DNA of 64,000 bases, from positions 2,096,501 to 2,160,500 of the forward strand of contig NZ_JAUFQI010000001.1 of the NCBI RefSeq assembly GCF_030409715.1, given 5' to 3'. This DNA is from Reinekea marina (GTDB lineage: Bacteria; Pseudomonadota; Gammaproteobacteria; Pseudomonadales; Natronospirillaceae). This document shows, piece after piece, positions 38,601 to 48,952 of the stretch; within the stretch, counting starts at the first letter, position 1, and the number at the start of each line of letters is the position of its first letter. A program made the position numbers and the translations under genes. The notes under the pieces were generated by a model that was given only the letters and a program-made list of their open reading frames with translations, was not told the DNA's origin and searched no databases.

Positions 38601-39153
38601 GATTCACCCTTGCGCGATTAAAGCCATCAGCAATTATTTTCATTTGCTCATCGCTGTAACCGTCATCATAAAAATGAATATAATAGGAAGGAAAATATTC
38701 TTCAGAAGGCGTAACAACAACGTGTGGGGTTAAAAACTTGCCTTCCGATTCTTCTGGCAAATCTGACTCTAAATCTACCCAATCGCTGAGATCGATATCT
38801 AAAAACAACTCAATGCGTAAATCTTCTGGAATGGTAAAGGCACTCAACTGACCGTGAGCTTCCCAAACAATGTCGGGCTCGGCCTCCATCGGGTCGCCTT
38901 CTCGCCATTTCATGGCCTGCACATTAGATTCAGTAAAGTACAGACCAATGTCCTTGCCGGATAAAAGTGATTGGTCAATTGATTTTGAAAACCAATGCTG
39001 AAAGCCATAAGCTTTTTTTACGGTATCTTCGAGCGGATCTTTAGTTTGGCTGGCTAGAGAAATCATACTCATTACCACACCCATAATGAGAATCACCACT
39101 AATACTTCGATCAGCGTGAATCCATTCATTGTTTGGCGTGGTAACTTTGTCAT
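38587..39153 (-). CDS. gspH: Type II secretion minor pseudopilin H
   Basis: A 188-residue minor pseudopilin with the prepilin site NG then FTLIEVLVVILIMGV. FQHWFSKSIDQSLLSGKDIG corresponds to the GspH core helix and LYFTESNVQAMKW to the following strand. It connects the tip complex to the GspG shaft. It starts six bases after gspG. Confidence 0.9.
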   Translation of the reverse strand: MTKLPRQTMNGFTLIEVLVVILIMGVVMSMISLASQTKDPLEDTVKKAYGFQHWFSKSIDQSLLSGKDIGLYFTESNVQAMKWREGDPMEAEPDIVWEAHGQLSAFTIPEDLRIELFLDIDLSDWVDLESDLPEESEGKFLTPHVVVTPSEEYFPSYYIHFYDDGYSDEQMKIIADGFNRARVNREAR

Positions 39154-39159
39154 TTGATT

Positions 39160-39573
39160 TTATTGAGCCGCCGAACTGATATCGGCATTCACGCCTTCCC
39201 CACCTTCTGCTCCGTCGGCTCCATAAGAAATTATTTCTGGCACACTGCCATCATTGATATAGCCGTAATCGTTGCCCCAAGGATCTTTTGGCTGTTGCTT
39301 CAGGTAAGGCCCCCGCCAATTTTTAGGCTCAGGTGATCCACTTGGCTTGCTTACTAACGCTTCTAAACCTTGGTCAGTTCCTGGGTAATGTGAGTTGTGT
39401 AACCGATACATTTCTAACGCATTGCCAATGGTCTTTATATCCGTTGCAGCGGCCGTGGCGCGTGCTTCGTCTCCTCGACCGGTTACATTTGGTACCACCA
39501 AACCAATGATGATCCCTAAAATAACCAATACGACCATCAGTTCAATTAGGGTAAAACCCGTTTGTTTTTTCAT
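39160..39573 (-). CDS. gspG: Type II secretion major pseudopilin G
   Basis: A 137-residue major pseudopilin. The start [12 protein letters not shown] (ATG 39573, GGAGAAGA site) is preferred over a GTG five codons upstream. The signal is cut by the prepilin peptidase before [14 protein letters not shown]. The body has [20 protein letters not shown] and [15 protein letters not shown], and an Asp-rich calcium loop region, all GspG hallmarks. No prepilin peptidase gene is in the window. Confidence 0.95.
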   Translation of the reverse strand: MKKQTGFTLIELMVVLVILGIIIGLVVPNVTGRGDEARATAAATDIKTIGNALEMYRLHNSHYPGTDQGLEALVSKPSGSPEPKNWRGPYLKQQPKDPWGNDYGYINDGSVPEIISYGADGAEGGEGVNADISSAAQ

Positions 39574-39607
39574 TTCAATCTTCTCCACAACTAAAAACGG
39601 TGTGTGT

Positions 39608-40825
39608 TTAACCTGCCAATGTATTCATTGTTAACATAGGCAATACAATGGCTAACACAATAATTAATACGATGACGCCCATCACTAAAATCATGAGCGG
39701 CTCAAATAAACTTAAAATACTGGATATCAGAATTTGAATTGATTTGGTTTCAGCATCGGCTGTTTTTTGCAACATGATGTCGAGCTCACCACTGGTCTCA
39801 CCGCTGCCAATCATATGCAACATCATTGGTCTAAAGTAACCTGCTTCTTTTAGAGCTTGATACAATGAGCCGCCTTCACTGACCTTAACCGCTGCCCTTG
39901 ATACACGTTGTTGAATTTCCAAATTGGTCACAACTTGAGTGGCTATTTTCATGGCTTCCACCAATGGTACGCCGCTGCTTGACAGCATAGCAATGGTGCC
40001 AATAAAACGAGACGTATTAAAGCCTTTCGAGATTCTCGCTATCAACGGAAGCTTTAAATACAATCTGTGTGTTCGAATTCTACGCTGAGGCTTTTTGTTA
40101 AACATCACTATCGCAATAATGAACAACGCGATACCAATCAATCCTTTTCCCCAGTGATTTTGTATGGCCTCGCTCACTTGTAATAATACTTGAGTCGGCT
40201 TTGGCAGTTCGGCTCCAGAATTAACAAATACACCCACAATTTCTGGGACTACCGTGTTTAAAAGCAAAATAACAATGCCAATAGCAATGCAGCTTAATAT
40301 CCCCGGATAAATACTGGCGTTTAATACTTGTGCATTGATGGCTCTTTGCTCTTCCATATAATCTGCAAGGCGATCCATAACTTCGTCTAAATGGCCACTG
40401 TGTTCACCGGCTTGCACAGTGGCTCGGTATAATACAGGGAAAGCTCTTGGATACTCTTCTAGCGCTTTGGCTAGGCTATAACCTTCTAACACTTTCGAAC
40501 GCACACTGAGCATAATATTGCGTACTTTGATCTTTTCAGATTGCTCTGCTGCAGCACGTAAGCACTCTTCTAACGGCATCCCAGAGCCAACCAAGGTCGA
40601 CAACTGTCGGGTCACCAGTGATAAATCAGACACTGAGAGTTTAGGACCAATAAGAGTAGAAAAGCCGCCGCCTTGTTTGCGAGATTTGGTCGATAACTCT
40701 ACCGATTCAGGATACCAACCTTTGTCTCTCAGTTGCTGGCGCACCTGACGAGCGCTGTCGGCTTCTAGAGCGCCCTTTTTCTTTTTCCCTTGGGCATCTA
40801 ACGCTAGGTATTCATAGGCCGCCAC
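39608..40825 (-). CDS. gspF: Type II secretion inner-membrane protein F
   Basis: A 405-residue polytopic platform protein with two T2SSF domains and three membrane helices. Family markers are [33 protein letters not shown] and [13 protein letters not shown] near the second domain, with [18 protein letters not shown] at the C-terminus. It anchors the GspE/L/M complex. It is two bases from gspE. Confidence 0.95.
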   Translation of the reverse strand: MAAYEYLALDAQGKKKKGALEADSARQVRQQLRDKGWYPESVELSTKSRKQGGGFSTLIGPKLSVSDLSLVTRQLSTLVGSGMPLEECLRAAAEQSEKIKVRNIMLSVRSKVLEGYSLAKALEEYPRAFPVLYRATVQAGEHSGHLDEVMDRLADYMEEQRAINAQVLNASIYPGILSCIAIGIVILLLNTVVPEIVGVFVNSGAELPKPTQVLLQVSEAIQNHWGKGLIGIALFIIAIVMFNKKPQRRIRTHRLYLKLPLIARISKGFNTSRFIGTIAMLSSSGVPLVEAMKIATQVVTNLEIQQRVSRAAVKVSEGGSLYQALKEAGYFRPMMLHMIGSGETSGELDIMLQKTADAETKSIQILISSILSLFEPLMILVMGVIVLIIVLAIVLPMLTMNTLAG

Positions 40826-40827
40826 CG

Positions 40828-42297
40828 TTAATAGCTCCTATTCACTCGAAGTATTTCTTCAATAGTGGTTAAGCCGGCCAGTACCTTCTCTTTACCATCA
40901 TCCATTAATGCGGGTGTGGTTTTACGAGCATGCTTTTCAAGTTCTATATCACCAGCGTTGTCATGTATCAGTTGGCGCATGCCTTCATCTACTTTGACCA
41001 GCTCGTAAAGCCCTAAGCGGCCTTTATAGCCACTACTTTTACAGGCATTGCAGCCTTTGGGTTGAAATACATTAAGTGGTTCTGTTGGGCCAACACATAA
41101 AAATTCACGCTCTTTAGCATCTGGCTGATATGGCTCTTTGCATTCAGGGCAAAGGGTGCGCACGAGGCGTTGCGAAACTAAGCCAATGACACTGGAAGAA
41201 AGCAAAAATGGCTCAACGCCCATGTCTTGTAATCGTGTAATGGCACCAACGGCGGAATTTGTGTGTAGAGTACTTAATACTAGATGCCCGGTTAAACTGG
41301 CTTGTACCGCAATTTCGGCCGTTTCTAAGTCACGTATCTCACCAATCATGACGACATCAGGGTCTTGTCGTAAAATGGCTCGCAAGCCGCGGGCAAATGT
41401 CATATCAACTTTGGTGTTAACCTGGGTTTGACCAATTCCTGGTAAGCCATATTCAATCGGGTCTTCTACGGTCATAATATTGCGCGCATGGCTATTAAGC
41501 GATTGCAATGCGGCATACAGCGATGTGGTTTTACCTGAGCCCGTTGGACCCGTGACTAAAATAATGCCATGAGGACGGGCGATCAGTTCCTGCATTAGCG
41601 TTAAATCACGATCCACCAACCCTAAATGACTTAAATCTAGTCGGCCTGCCTGCTTGTCTAACAATCGTAGAACGACTCGCTCACCATGACTGGAAGGTAT
41701 AGTCGATACTCGTAAATCTACCTCTCGACCCGCCACTCGTAATGATATTCGGCCGTCTTGAGGCAAACGTTTTTCGGCAATGTCTAATTTTGCCATAACT
41801 TTAATACGTGAAACTAATAATGACGCTAACGCGCGCTTAGGTTGAACAACTTCTCTTAGCACTCCGTCTACACGAAATCGAATAGACAGGCGTGTTTCAA
41901 ATGTTTCGACATGAATATCTGAGGCATTCTCACGAACAGCCTCGGTCAAAATGGCGTTAATGAGGCGAATAATGGGCGCATCATCCACTTGGTCCATTAA
42001 GTCTTCAGTTTCAGGGACAGAATCGGCTAACGAGCTTAAATCCATAGACTCACCCAAACCCTCAACCATTTGCATGGTTTCATCCGAATCGGTTTGGTAT
42101 GCCAAGTTCAATGCCTCTGAAAATGCCGCATCGTTTACTAACTCCAACGGCAATAAAGCTTGAGCTACTCGTTGCGCTTCTTGGATAGCCACTAAGTTTG
42201 CTAATTCGGTATACAGAAGCCGTGCGCCATCACCGTGGCGATAATCAATAATTACGCCATGGCGCTTAGCAAACGAAAAAGGTAATTGTCTTTCCAA
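40828..42297 (-). CDS. gspE: Type II secretion ATPase E
   Basis: A 489-residue hexameric ATPase that powers pseudopilus assembly. The start is a TTG at 42297 with AAGGA about ten bases upstream; it gives LPFSFAKRHGV, the usual GspE N-terminus. Walker A is GPTGSGKTTSLYAAL, the Asp box/Walker B reads VVMIGEIRDLETAEIA, and the His box is STLHTN. The zinc-binding insert has CPEC and CNAC pairs. It is the first gene of gspE-M; gspC and gspD, usually upstream, are absent. Confidence 0.95.
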   Translation of the reverse strand: MERQLPFSFAKRHGVIIDYRHGDGARLLYTELANLVAIQEAQRVAQALLPLELVNDAAFSEALNLAYQTDSDETMQMVEGLGESMDLSSLADSVPETEDLMDQVDDAPIIRLINAILTEAVRENASDIHVETFETRLSIRFRVDGVLREVVQPKRALASLLVSRIKVMAKLDIAEKRLPQDGRISLRVAGREVDLRVSTIPSSHGERVVLRLLDKQAGRLDLSHLGLVDRDLTLMQELIARPHGIILVTGPTGSGKTTSLYAALQSLNSHARNIMTVEDPIEYGLPGIGQTQVNTKVDMTFARGLRAILRQDPDVVMIGEIRDLETAEIAVQASLTGHLVLSTLHTNSAVGAITRLQDMGVEPFLLSSSVIGLVSQRLVRTLCPECKEPYQPDAKEREFLCVGPTEPLNVFQPKGCNACKSSGYKGRLGLYELVKVDEGMRQLIHDNAGDIELEKHARKTTPALMDDGKEKVLAGLTTIEEILRVNRSY

Positions 42298-42393
42298 ATG
42301 GAGAGATCCTTCTATTTTTATTAGTTGGATGAAACGACTTTAAAGATAACCTCTAAGGTATTGATTCTCTATTATTTTCACGCGCCCTTTACA

Positions 42394-44562
42394 TCAATAG
42401 CTGCTCCAGCGTTGCATAACACTGACTAATTCATCGTATTGGAGGGGTTTAGACAAGAAATCATCCATACCAGCGGCTAAATATTCGCGCTCTTGTTCAG
42501 CCGATTGTTCAGAAGACATCGCAATAATGGGTATATGGCTACCCGTTTGAGATTCAATTTGCCTTATTTCGCGTGTGGCTAACAATCCGTCTAAACGTGG
42601 CATGTAACAATCCATTAATACCAGGGCGTAGTCATTTTCACTTACCTTCTTAATGGCTTCATGGCCGTTGACCACGGCATCGACTTCGGCACCCATCTGT
42701 TCGAGCATGGCAGACAATACACGCTGATTCAGTAAATTATCTTCTGCTATTAGTACTTTGACTTGCTTTTCGCACTGGTATTTATTTTCAGCGGTATCAT
42801 CTAACACCTCGATGGCTTGCCTTAATGTGTACAGCAATTGGTCTCGGGGGACCGGTTTTTCAATGAATATTGGGTCTACAGTCAAATTCTTAACAATGTT
42901 TCGCTGTAATTCTGATGCATATATGATCAGATGGGTATTTTCATCGAAGCGAGAAGCCAACTGGTTAACTAGCTGAATCTGAGTTAACGCTTTTTGGTCT
43001 TCAACAGAAAGGTTAACCAACACAAAATCAGTATCTATGGCATTATCGCCGTCTATTAACTTTTCTAAATCAAGCTTTTGAACCGTCATGTTCCAGCTGA
43101 GGAATTCAGCTGCTAAAGCCCTTTCAGATAATGGGCTTAAATCGGATAATATGATTGAGCGCCCGGCCATATGCTTGGTTGGCCTAAAGGAACTAGCTTG
43201 CTGAGTCGTTGCTTTTATCGGTAAACGTACTTCAATGGTTTTTAAATCACCCTTGGCGCGAATATATATCTTGGCGCCCATCGCTTTAAACTGAGCCGTA
43301 GAAACCATGAGCGTTAATTGATCTGTAATGTCCTCATCTTCTGGCAGGATGGCCATCTGGCGTTCTACCGCGGCGGTTAAATCTGATTTTTCTATTTCGT
43401 TGTTCATAAAATAGAATGACAACACTAACAAATCGTCTTCATGCTCTGGGTCTAAGCCAATCTTTACGGTAATTTCGCCTTGTTCAGCCGACTCCAACGC
43501 AAAATCGAGCATTCGACGAAACGCGTTCGATAACCAAGTAGGATCGGCTTCTATGCGTTCTGGTACATCAGGGTGGTACAAATAAGACAACTCACGGCCA
43601 TGTTCGTGGGCTTTGGGTCCCATATCGGCGAGCGTGTGTTCTAAGGTTTTGCGTAAATTAAAAACAATTGGATTAGGAACGCGGGTTTGGTCTCGTTGTT
43701 CAATAAAAGCTTCCAAATCACTCATTAAATCTAAAATAGAAAACCCAGATCGACGAGCAATGGTCAGCATGCTGTTGTTGGCGCTTTCTTGGTCTTCGGA
43801 GCTGAGCATGCCTAAAACGCCTAACAGCCCACTGAGTGGTGTTTTTAAACGTAAAAGTATTTGTTGAACGAAGCGTCGATTCGATGATTTTTCGACGGTG
43901 GTTGCTTCTCTCGCCTGCTCTAAAGCCGTAAGTCTCAGCTTATACTCGGTATTCATTTTCAAAAAGCTCCAAATGAGCTCCGAAATACGAGAGGCTGTCA
44001 TAACCAAGTAGGCATAAAGCGCTAATATGGCGATACCGATTACAAAATCGTGTGGCTTTGCACCTACAGCTAAATAAAACACCACCAAAGGCAAAAGCAA
44101 AACAGCTAAATACACTTTAACCGTGTACCCATAGAGCGAATACACAAAGGTTCCGCCCGCCGCTATTGCAGAGGTATAGAGGATGCCTAATAACAAAATT
44201 GGGTGATCAGGTTCGGTGTAAAGGCGATAAGCTAAATAACTTGACCAAATACCCGCATGTAAGATGCCTGAAAGAATAAAGCGTTCACGCCACTTTTTAG
44301 GCCCGCGAGCATACCAGCTTTCAAATTGGGCAATCATGACAAAACGCCAAGCCGCCATAATTATGAGCGCAAAACCAAAGAAGTAAACGGTATCAGGTAT
44401 GGTATAGCCCGTTTTGCCTCTTAAGTAGGCTTCTAAAATAATGAACAAGCCAAAATGAAGAATGGCACTGGGCAGCCCTTGGCGACTTAACGTCTGATCA
44501 ATCTTTTTTAAAGTGGCTCGATCTTTTTGGGCTTTATGCTTTGGGTTAAAAAATAAACTCAT
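42394..44562 (-). CDS. Hybrid sensor kinase-like protein with degenerate kinase core and intact C-terminal receiver
   Basis: A 722-residue protein. About six membrane segments (30-190) lead to a coiled linker. The H-box position reads FVQQILLRLKTPLSGLLG: the phospho-acceptor His is Leu237 and the following Glu is Arg. The HATPase-like part lacks a clear N box (RRMLDFALESAEQG) and any DxGxG motif. A first receiver-like region (about 465-590) is degenerate. The last receiver (about 605-722) is intact: IAEDN, Asp651 in LVLMDCYMPRLDG, and Lys in FLSKPL. It probably cannot autophosphorylate, and may be a pseudokinase scaffold phosphorylated by another kinase. It lies 97 bases upstream of gspE on the same strand. 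Confidence 0.82.
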   Translation of the reverse strand: MSLFFNPKHKAQKDRATLKKIDQTLSRQGLPSAILHFGLFIILEAYLRGKTGYTIPDTVYFFGFALIIMAAWRFVMIAQFESWYARGPKKWRERFILSGILHAGIWSSYLAYRLYTEPDHPILLLGILYTSAIAAGGTFVYSLYGYTVKVYLAVLLLPLVVFYLAVGAKPHDFVIGIAILALYAYLVMTASRISELIWSFLKMNTEYKLRLTALEQAREATTVEKSSNRRFVQQILLRLKTPLSGLLGVLGMLSSEDQESANNSMLTIARRSGFSILDLMSDLEAFIEQRDQTRVPNPIVFNLRKTLEHTLADMGPKAHEHGRELSYLYHPDVPERIEADPTWLSNAFRRMLDFALESAEQGEITVKIGLDPEHEDDLLVLSFYFMNNEIEKSDLTAAVERQMAILPEDEDITDQLTLMVSTAQFKAMGAKIYIRAKGDLKTIEVRLPIKATTQQASSFRPTKHMAGRSIILSDLSPLSERALAAEFLSWNMTVQKLDLEKLIDGDNAIDTDFVLVNLSVEDQKALTQIQLVNQLASRFDENTHLIIYASELQRNIVKNLTVDPIFIEKPVPRDQLLYTLRQAIEVLDDTAENKYQCEKQVKVLIAEDNLLNQRVLSAMLEQMGAEVDAVVNGHEAIKKVSENDYALVLMDCYMPRLDGLLATREIRQIESQTGSHIPIIAMSSEQSAEQEREYLAAGMDDFLSKPLQYDELVSVMQRWSSY

Positions 44563-44733
44563 AACGCGAATCGTTGACAGAAAAACGGCTACTATACGCC
44601 TGTATCACACTAATCCCAAGCCCTGTCAACGTACAATCTGAGCTAACGACTACTTGATTAACAAAAAATACAGTTATTTTAAAACTGTGGTCGCCTTTGC
44701 GATGTTAACGCTGTACGGTTTTTAAATTGGGCA

Positions 44734-44758
44734 TAAAAAAAGCCAGCATGTGCTGGCT
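44734..44758 (-). terminator. Rho-independent terminator after etfA
   Basis: AGCCAGC (44741-44747) pairs with GCTGGCT (44752-44758) around ATGT. On the minus strand a T-run follows (44741-44735), 25 bases past the etfA stop. Confidence 0.88.
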
Positions 44759-44783
44759 TATTTAATGATATTTTTAAGCGAGA

Positions 44784-45710
44784 TTAGATGCTTTGCTCAA
44801 GTTCCGGCAAGGCATCAAATAAGTCTGCGACTAAGCCGTAATCGGCCACTTGGAAGATAGGCGCTTCTTCGTCTTTGTTGATCGCAACAATGACTTTACT
44901 GTCTTTCATACCAGCTAAATGTTGAATCTGACCAGAAATACCAACGGCGATGTACAATTCAGGAGCAACAATCTTACCAGTCTGCCCAACTTGCATGTCG
45001 TTAGGAACAAACCCTGCATCAACCGCTGCGCGAGATGCGCCAACGGCCGCTCCTAACTTGTCGGCAACTTTATAAAGTAGGTCAAAGTTTTCACCGTTTT
45101 GCATACCACGGCCACCCGAAATAACCACGCCTGCTGAAGTTAGCTCAGGGCGGTCAGATTCGGCAAGCTCTTCACCAACAAATTCACTAACACCAAGATC
45201 AGCCACGGCTTCAACGGCCTCGATAGAAGCACTGCCGCCCTCTGCACAGGCATCAAATGCCGTGCCACGAACCGTAATTACCTTGATGGCGTCAGCCGAT
45301 TGAACCGTAGCGATGGCGTTGCCAGCGTATATTGGGCGACGGAAAGTGTCAGCGCTTTCTACGGAGACAATTTCAGAGATCTGCTCAACATCTAATTTAG
45401 CCGCTACACGAGGTAAAAAGTTTTTACCCGTGGTAGTTGCTGCCGCTAAAATGTGGCTATAGTTAGCGCCTAACGCACTAACAAGCTCACCCATTGGCTC
45501 TGCTAGTTGGTGAGCGTATTGTTCTGCATCGGCCGTTAAAACTTTGGCTACGCCTGCAAGCTTAGCTGCAGCTTCTGCTGCACCACTTACATTAGAACCT
45601 GCAACCAGAACGTCTACATCACCACCAATAGCCGTAGCTGCAGTAACCACGTTTTTAGTGACAGCTGATAATGCTTCGTTGTTATGCTCTGCAATGACAA
45701 GAATACTCAT
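44784..45710 (-). CDS. etfA: Electron transfer flavoprotein alpha subunit
   Basis: A 308-residue subunit that holds FAD. The C-terminal FAD domain has [37 protein letters not shown] and [15 protein letters not shown], ending in [10 protein letters not shown]. It accepts electrons from acyl-CoA dehydrogenases such as GcdH. It overlaps etfB by four bases and ends with a terminator. Confidence 0.96.
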   Translation of the reverse strand: MSILVIAEHNNEALSAVTKNVVTAATAIGGDVDVLVAGSNVSGAAEAAAKLAGVAKVLTADAEQYAHQLAEPMGELVSALGANYSHILAAATTTGKNFLPRVAAKLDVEQISEIVSVESADTFRRPIYAGNAIATVQSADAIKVITVRGTAFDACAEGGSASIEAVEAVADLGVSEFVGEELAESDRPELTSAGVVISGGRGMQNGENFDLLYKVADKLGAAVGASRAAVDAGFVPNDMQVGQTGKIVAPELYIAVGISGQIQHLAGMKDSKVIVAINKDEEAPIFQVADYGLVADLFDALPELEQSI

Positions 45711-46459
45711 GACAACACCTTCGCTTCATTTTTCAATTTATCGACAAGTTCTGCTACAGAGCCAACTTTAATGCCCGCTTCACGTTGTGCTGGCGCTTCT
45801 ACTTTTAAAGTCGTTACTGAATTTTTTAGCTCTACGCCAAAATCAGCTGCCGTCTTTTTATCCAAAGGCTTACGCTTAGCCTTCATAATGTCTGGAAGTT
45901 TCACGTAACGAGGTTCGTTAAGACGTAAATCTGTGGTTACAATGGCAGGAAGTTTCAAGCCAACAGTTTGCAAACCACCGTCGATTTCACGAGTGACGTT
46001 CACTTTGTCACCGTTAATTTCAACTTTGTTTGCAAAAGTGCCCTGAGGCAAGTTGCTTAATGCTGCCAACATCTGACCTGTTTGGTTATTGTCAGTATCG
46101 ATAGCCTGCTTACCAAGAATAACTAAACCTGGTTGCTCTTGCTCAACAATAGCGTTTAACAACTTAGCGACGCCTAAAGAGCTTGGGGCTTCTTCGGTCG
46201 TAATAAGAATGCCGCGATCAGCGCCAATGGCCATTGCACGACGAATTTGCTCTTCCGCTTTGGCTTCGCCTATGGAAACAACGATGATTTCTTCAGCGAC
46301 GCCGGCTTCTTTTAACCGAACGGCTTCTTCTACCGCAATATCACAAAACGGGTTGATGTCCATTTTAACGTTGGCGAGATCAACCCCAGTATTATCGGGC
46401 TTGACGCGTACTTTGACGTTGTAGTCTACAACGCGCTTTACAGGAACCAGAATTTTCAT
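45707..46459 (-). CDS. etfB: Electron transfer flavoprotein beta subunit
   Basis: A 250-residue subunit binding AMP. Markers: [19 protein letters not shown] at the N-terminus, [31 protein letters not shown], and the recognition loop region [20 protein letters not shown] near the dehydrogenase-docking site. It is first in etfBA and divergent from the ETF-QO gene. Confidence 0.96.
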   Translation of the reverse strand: MKILVPVKRVVDYNVKVRVKPDNTGVDLANVKMDINPFCDIAVEEAVRLKEAGVAEEIIVVSIGEAKAEEQIRRAMAIGADRGILITTEEAPSSLGVAKLLNAIVEQEQPGLVILGKQAIDTDNNQTGQMLAALSNLPQGTFANKVEINGDKVNVTREIDGGLQTVGLKLPAIVTTDLRLNEPRYVKLPDIMKAKRKPLDKKTAADFGVELKNSVTTLKVEAPAQREAGIKVGSVAELVDKLKNEAKVLS

Positions 46460-46738
46460 AGCGTCCTCAATGTAGGTTTTGACGATTTAAACGGGCAATT
46501 GTTGCCTTCGTACGAAATATACGGCGTTTAAAATCATTACTGTTAACTAAATGACCATAAACACTGACATAGTTGAGCCTATTTAAGCTGGTTTACGGAG
46601 AAAATTCAAACAGTTGTTTTAATTTTTTGTATATTACAGGTAAACTGAGGGTAATTAGTTAATAATCACCGTGATTTTTAACCCAATAATAAAACGAATT
46701 TTTAAAATTTGAGCCATTACGATAAAAAAGGGGTCTCT

Positions 46739-48391
46739 ATGGAACGCGAATCTATGGAATTTGATGTTGTTGTTGTGGGTGCCGGTCCTGCAGGCTTATC
46801 AACAGCCATTCGTCTGATGCAAAATGCACAGAAAGAATCAAAAGAAATAACAGTCTGTGTCGTTGAAAAAGGCTCTGAAGTCGGTGCTCATATTATGTCA
46901 GGTGCGGTTTTTGAGCCTGAAGTTTTATCCGAATTATTCCCAGATTGGTCAGAAATGGGCGCACCTCTAAACACCAAGGTGGTTCGAGATGAGATTCATG
47001 TTTTAAGATCTGAATCGAGCACCATTAAAGTACCAGGCGTGTTTGCACCGAGTACAATGCATAACGAAGGCAACTATATTATTAGTCTAGGAAACCTGTG
47101 TCGCTGGTTGGCTGAACAAGCCGAAGGCATGGGCGTAGAGATCTTCCCAGGTTTTACGGCTGCAGACGTTCTTTATGATGAAAACGGAGCCGTAAAAGGC
47201 ATCATTACCGGTGATATGGGCGTAGCAGAAGACGGATCTCAGAAAGATTCATACATGCCTGGCATGGAGCTTCACGCCAAAACAACCGTTTTCGCCGAAG
47301 GCGCTCGTGGCCACCTAGGTAAACAGTTAATTGCCAAGTTTAAGCTTGATGAAGGTAAAGACACTCAACATTTCGGTTTGGGTATCAAAGAATTGTGGCA
47401 AGTGAGCGATGAAGTTCATGAGCAAGGGTTAGTCGTGCACACAGCCGGCTGGCCACTGCAAGAACACGGTGCCGCAGGTGGTAGTTTTATGTATCATCTT
47501 GAAGATAATCAAGTGGTCGTTGGTTTAATAACCGATTTAGGTTATGACAACCCATACTTATCGCCATTTGATGAGTTCCAACGATTAAAGAGCCACCCAG
47601 TTTTTGCAAAAGTATTGAAAGGTGGCAAGCGAATTTCCTATGGCGCTCGCGCGCTAAACAAAGGCGGGCCACAATGCCTTCCTAAAATGCACTTCCCAGG
47701 TGGGCTGCTTATAGGTTGTGATGCCGGCACCATGAATGGTGCTAAAATTAAAGGTTCTCACACGGCAATGAAGTCAGGTATTTTGGCGGCAGATACTATT
47801 TTCAACCAAATAGATGAAGCTGACTACGGAAAAGATTTAACGCAATTTTCTGAAGCCTTTGCTGCAAGCTCATTACAAAAAGAGTTGCACTTACAGCGGA
47901 ACTTCAGCCCAGCTCAACACAAATGGGGCAACATATTAGGGTCTGCTTATGTCTTTATTGATATTAATATCTTTAAAGGAAAGCTACCCTGGACCATGAC
48001 GGATCCTGTTCCAGATCATGCGACTTTAAAGCCTGCGAGCGAATGCAAAGAAATTCACTACCCGAAACCCGATGGCGTATTGTCGTTCGATAAGCTGAGT
48101 TCAGTCTTTTTATCGAATACAAACCATGAGGAAGACCAGCCCGTTCATTTGAAGTTAAAAGATTCAACGATTCCTCTTGCTCAAAACTTACCTAAGTTTG
48201 CAGAGCCTGCACAACGGTACTGCCCTGCTGGCGTGTACGAAATTGTAGAGGATGAATCTGGTACGAAAAACTTCCAGATAAACTCTCAAAACTGCGTGCA
48301 TTGTAAAACATGCGACATTAAAGACCCAGCCCAGAATATTACTTGGGTAACCCCAGAAGGCGCCGGTGGGCCAAACTATCCAAATATGTAA
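46739..48391 (+). CDS. etfD: Electron transfer flavoprotein-ubiquinone oxidoreductase
   Basis: A 550-residue membrane-associated iron-sulfur flavoprotein passing electrons from ETF to ubiquinone. The ATG at 46739 has an AAGGGG site; a TTG ten codons upstream is less likely. FAD motif VVVVGAGPAGLSTAIRLM at the N-terminus; 4Fe-4S ligands in RYCPAGVY and NCVHCKTCDIKDP near the C-terminus, which ends GPNYPNM as in the family. It is divergent from etfBA, completing the ETF chain in one locus. Confidence 0.95.
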   Translation: MERESMEFDVVVVGAGPAGLSTAIRLMQNAQKESKEITVCVVEKGSEVGAHIMSGAVFEPEVLSELFPDWSEMGAPLNTKVVRDEIHVLRSESSTIKVPGVFAPSTMHNEGNYIISLGNLCRWLAEQAEGMGVEIFPGFTAADVLYDENGAVKGIITGDMGVAEDGSQKDSYMPGMELHAKTTVFAEGARGHLGKQLIAKFKLDEGKDTQHFGLGIKELWQVSDEVHEQGLVVHTAGWPLQEHGAAGGSFMYHLEDNQVVVGLITDLGYDNPYLSPFDEFQRLKSHPVFAKVLKGGKRISYGARALNKGGPQCLPKMHFPGGLLIGCDAGTMNGAKIKGSHTAMKSGILAADTIFNQIDEADYGKDLTQFSEAFAASSLQKELHLQRNFSPAQHKWGNILGSAYVFIDINIFKGKLPWTMTDPVPDHATLKPASECKEIHYPKPDGVLSFDKLSSVFLSNTNHEEDQPVHLKLKDSTIPLAQNLPKFAEPAQRYCPAGVYEIVEDESGTKNFQINSQNCVHCKTCDIKDPAQNITWVTPEGAGGPNYPNM

Positions 48392-48408
48392 TAAGTGCAA
48401 TAAAATCA

Positions 48409-48434
48409 AGGGCTTCTGTTTAGAAGCCTTTTTT
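48409..48434 (+). terminator. Rho-independent terminator after the ETF-QO gene
   Basis: GGCTTCT (48411-48417) pairs with AGAAGCC (48422-48428) and is followed by TTTTTT on the plus strand. Confidence 0.9.
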
Positions 48435-48436
48435 GT

Positions 48437-48952
48437 TTATGACGTTTTTTCTAGCAAGAATGAATGGTCATTGCTGCTAATGTATAAACCGTCATCTTTT
48501 AACCCACCTTGCTCAATGGCAAATAGTTGCAGTTGATACATCAGTTTTGTTGTGAGTCTGGCTGGTATTTTACGTTTCCAAATAATGGCTGGCTCGCCGT
48601 TCGAAACGTCAATGGGATGGTTTGCATCTAAGATGATCTGTTGATCCAAGTTATTGTAAAACACTAAAGTATTGTCGACACATTCAAAGCGAACAGCAAC
48701 TAAGGGAGTAGACTCTACCTTTATTTGTACTTTTTCGACGGGCGTCACTAAGAAAAAATGCTCTCCTTCACGCTTCAGAATGGAAGCAAATAGTTTCACA
48801 AGTTTTATTCGCCCTATCTTACTTCCTTCATGGAACCAGTCGCCATTTCGTTTAATTTCAATATCAATTTCACCACAAAATTCAGGGTTCCATTGCTCCA
48901 CAGGCGGATCAGACATTCCATCAACTTGGCTGAGTATATCGGATAATCCCAT
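48437..48952 (-). CDS. DUF1285 family protein
   Basis: A 171-residue cytoplasmic protein. Family markers are PPVEQWNPEFCGEIDIEIKR, DWFHEGSKIGR and LVKLFASILKREG. DUF1285 folds as a small two-domain protein of unknown function. Its start codon overlaps the stop of the upstream TetR gene (TAATG), so the two are translationally coupled and the TetR protein probably regulates it. Confidence 0.88.
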   Translation of the reverse strand: MGLSDILSQVDGMSDPPVEQWNPEFCGEIDIEIKRNGDWFHEGSKIGRIKLVKLFASILKREGEHFFLVTPVEKVQIKVESTPLVAVRFECVDNTLVFYNNLDQQIILDANHPIDVSNGEPAIIWKRKIPARLTTKLMYQLQLFAIEQGGLKDDGLYISSNDHSFLLEKTS

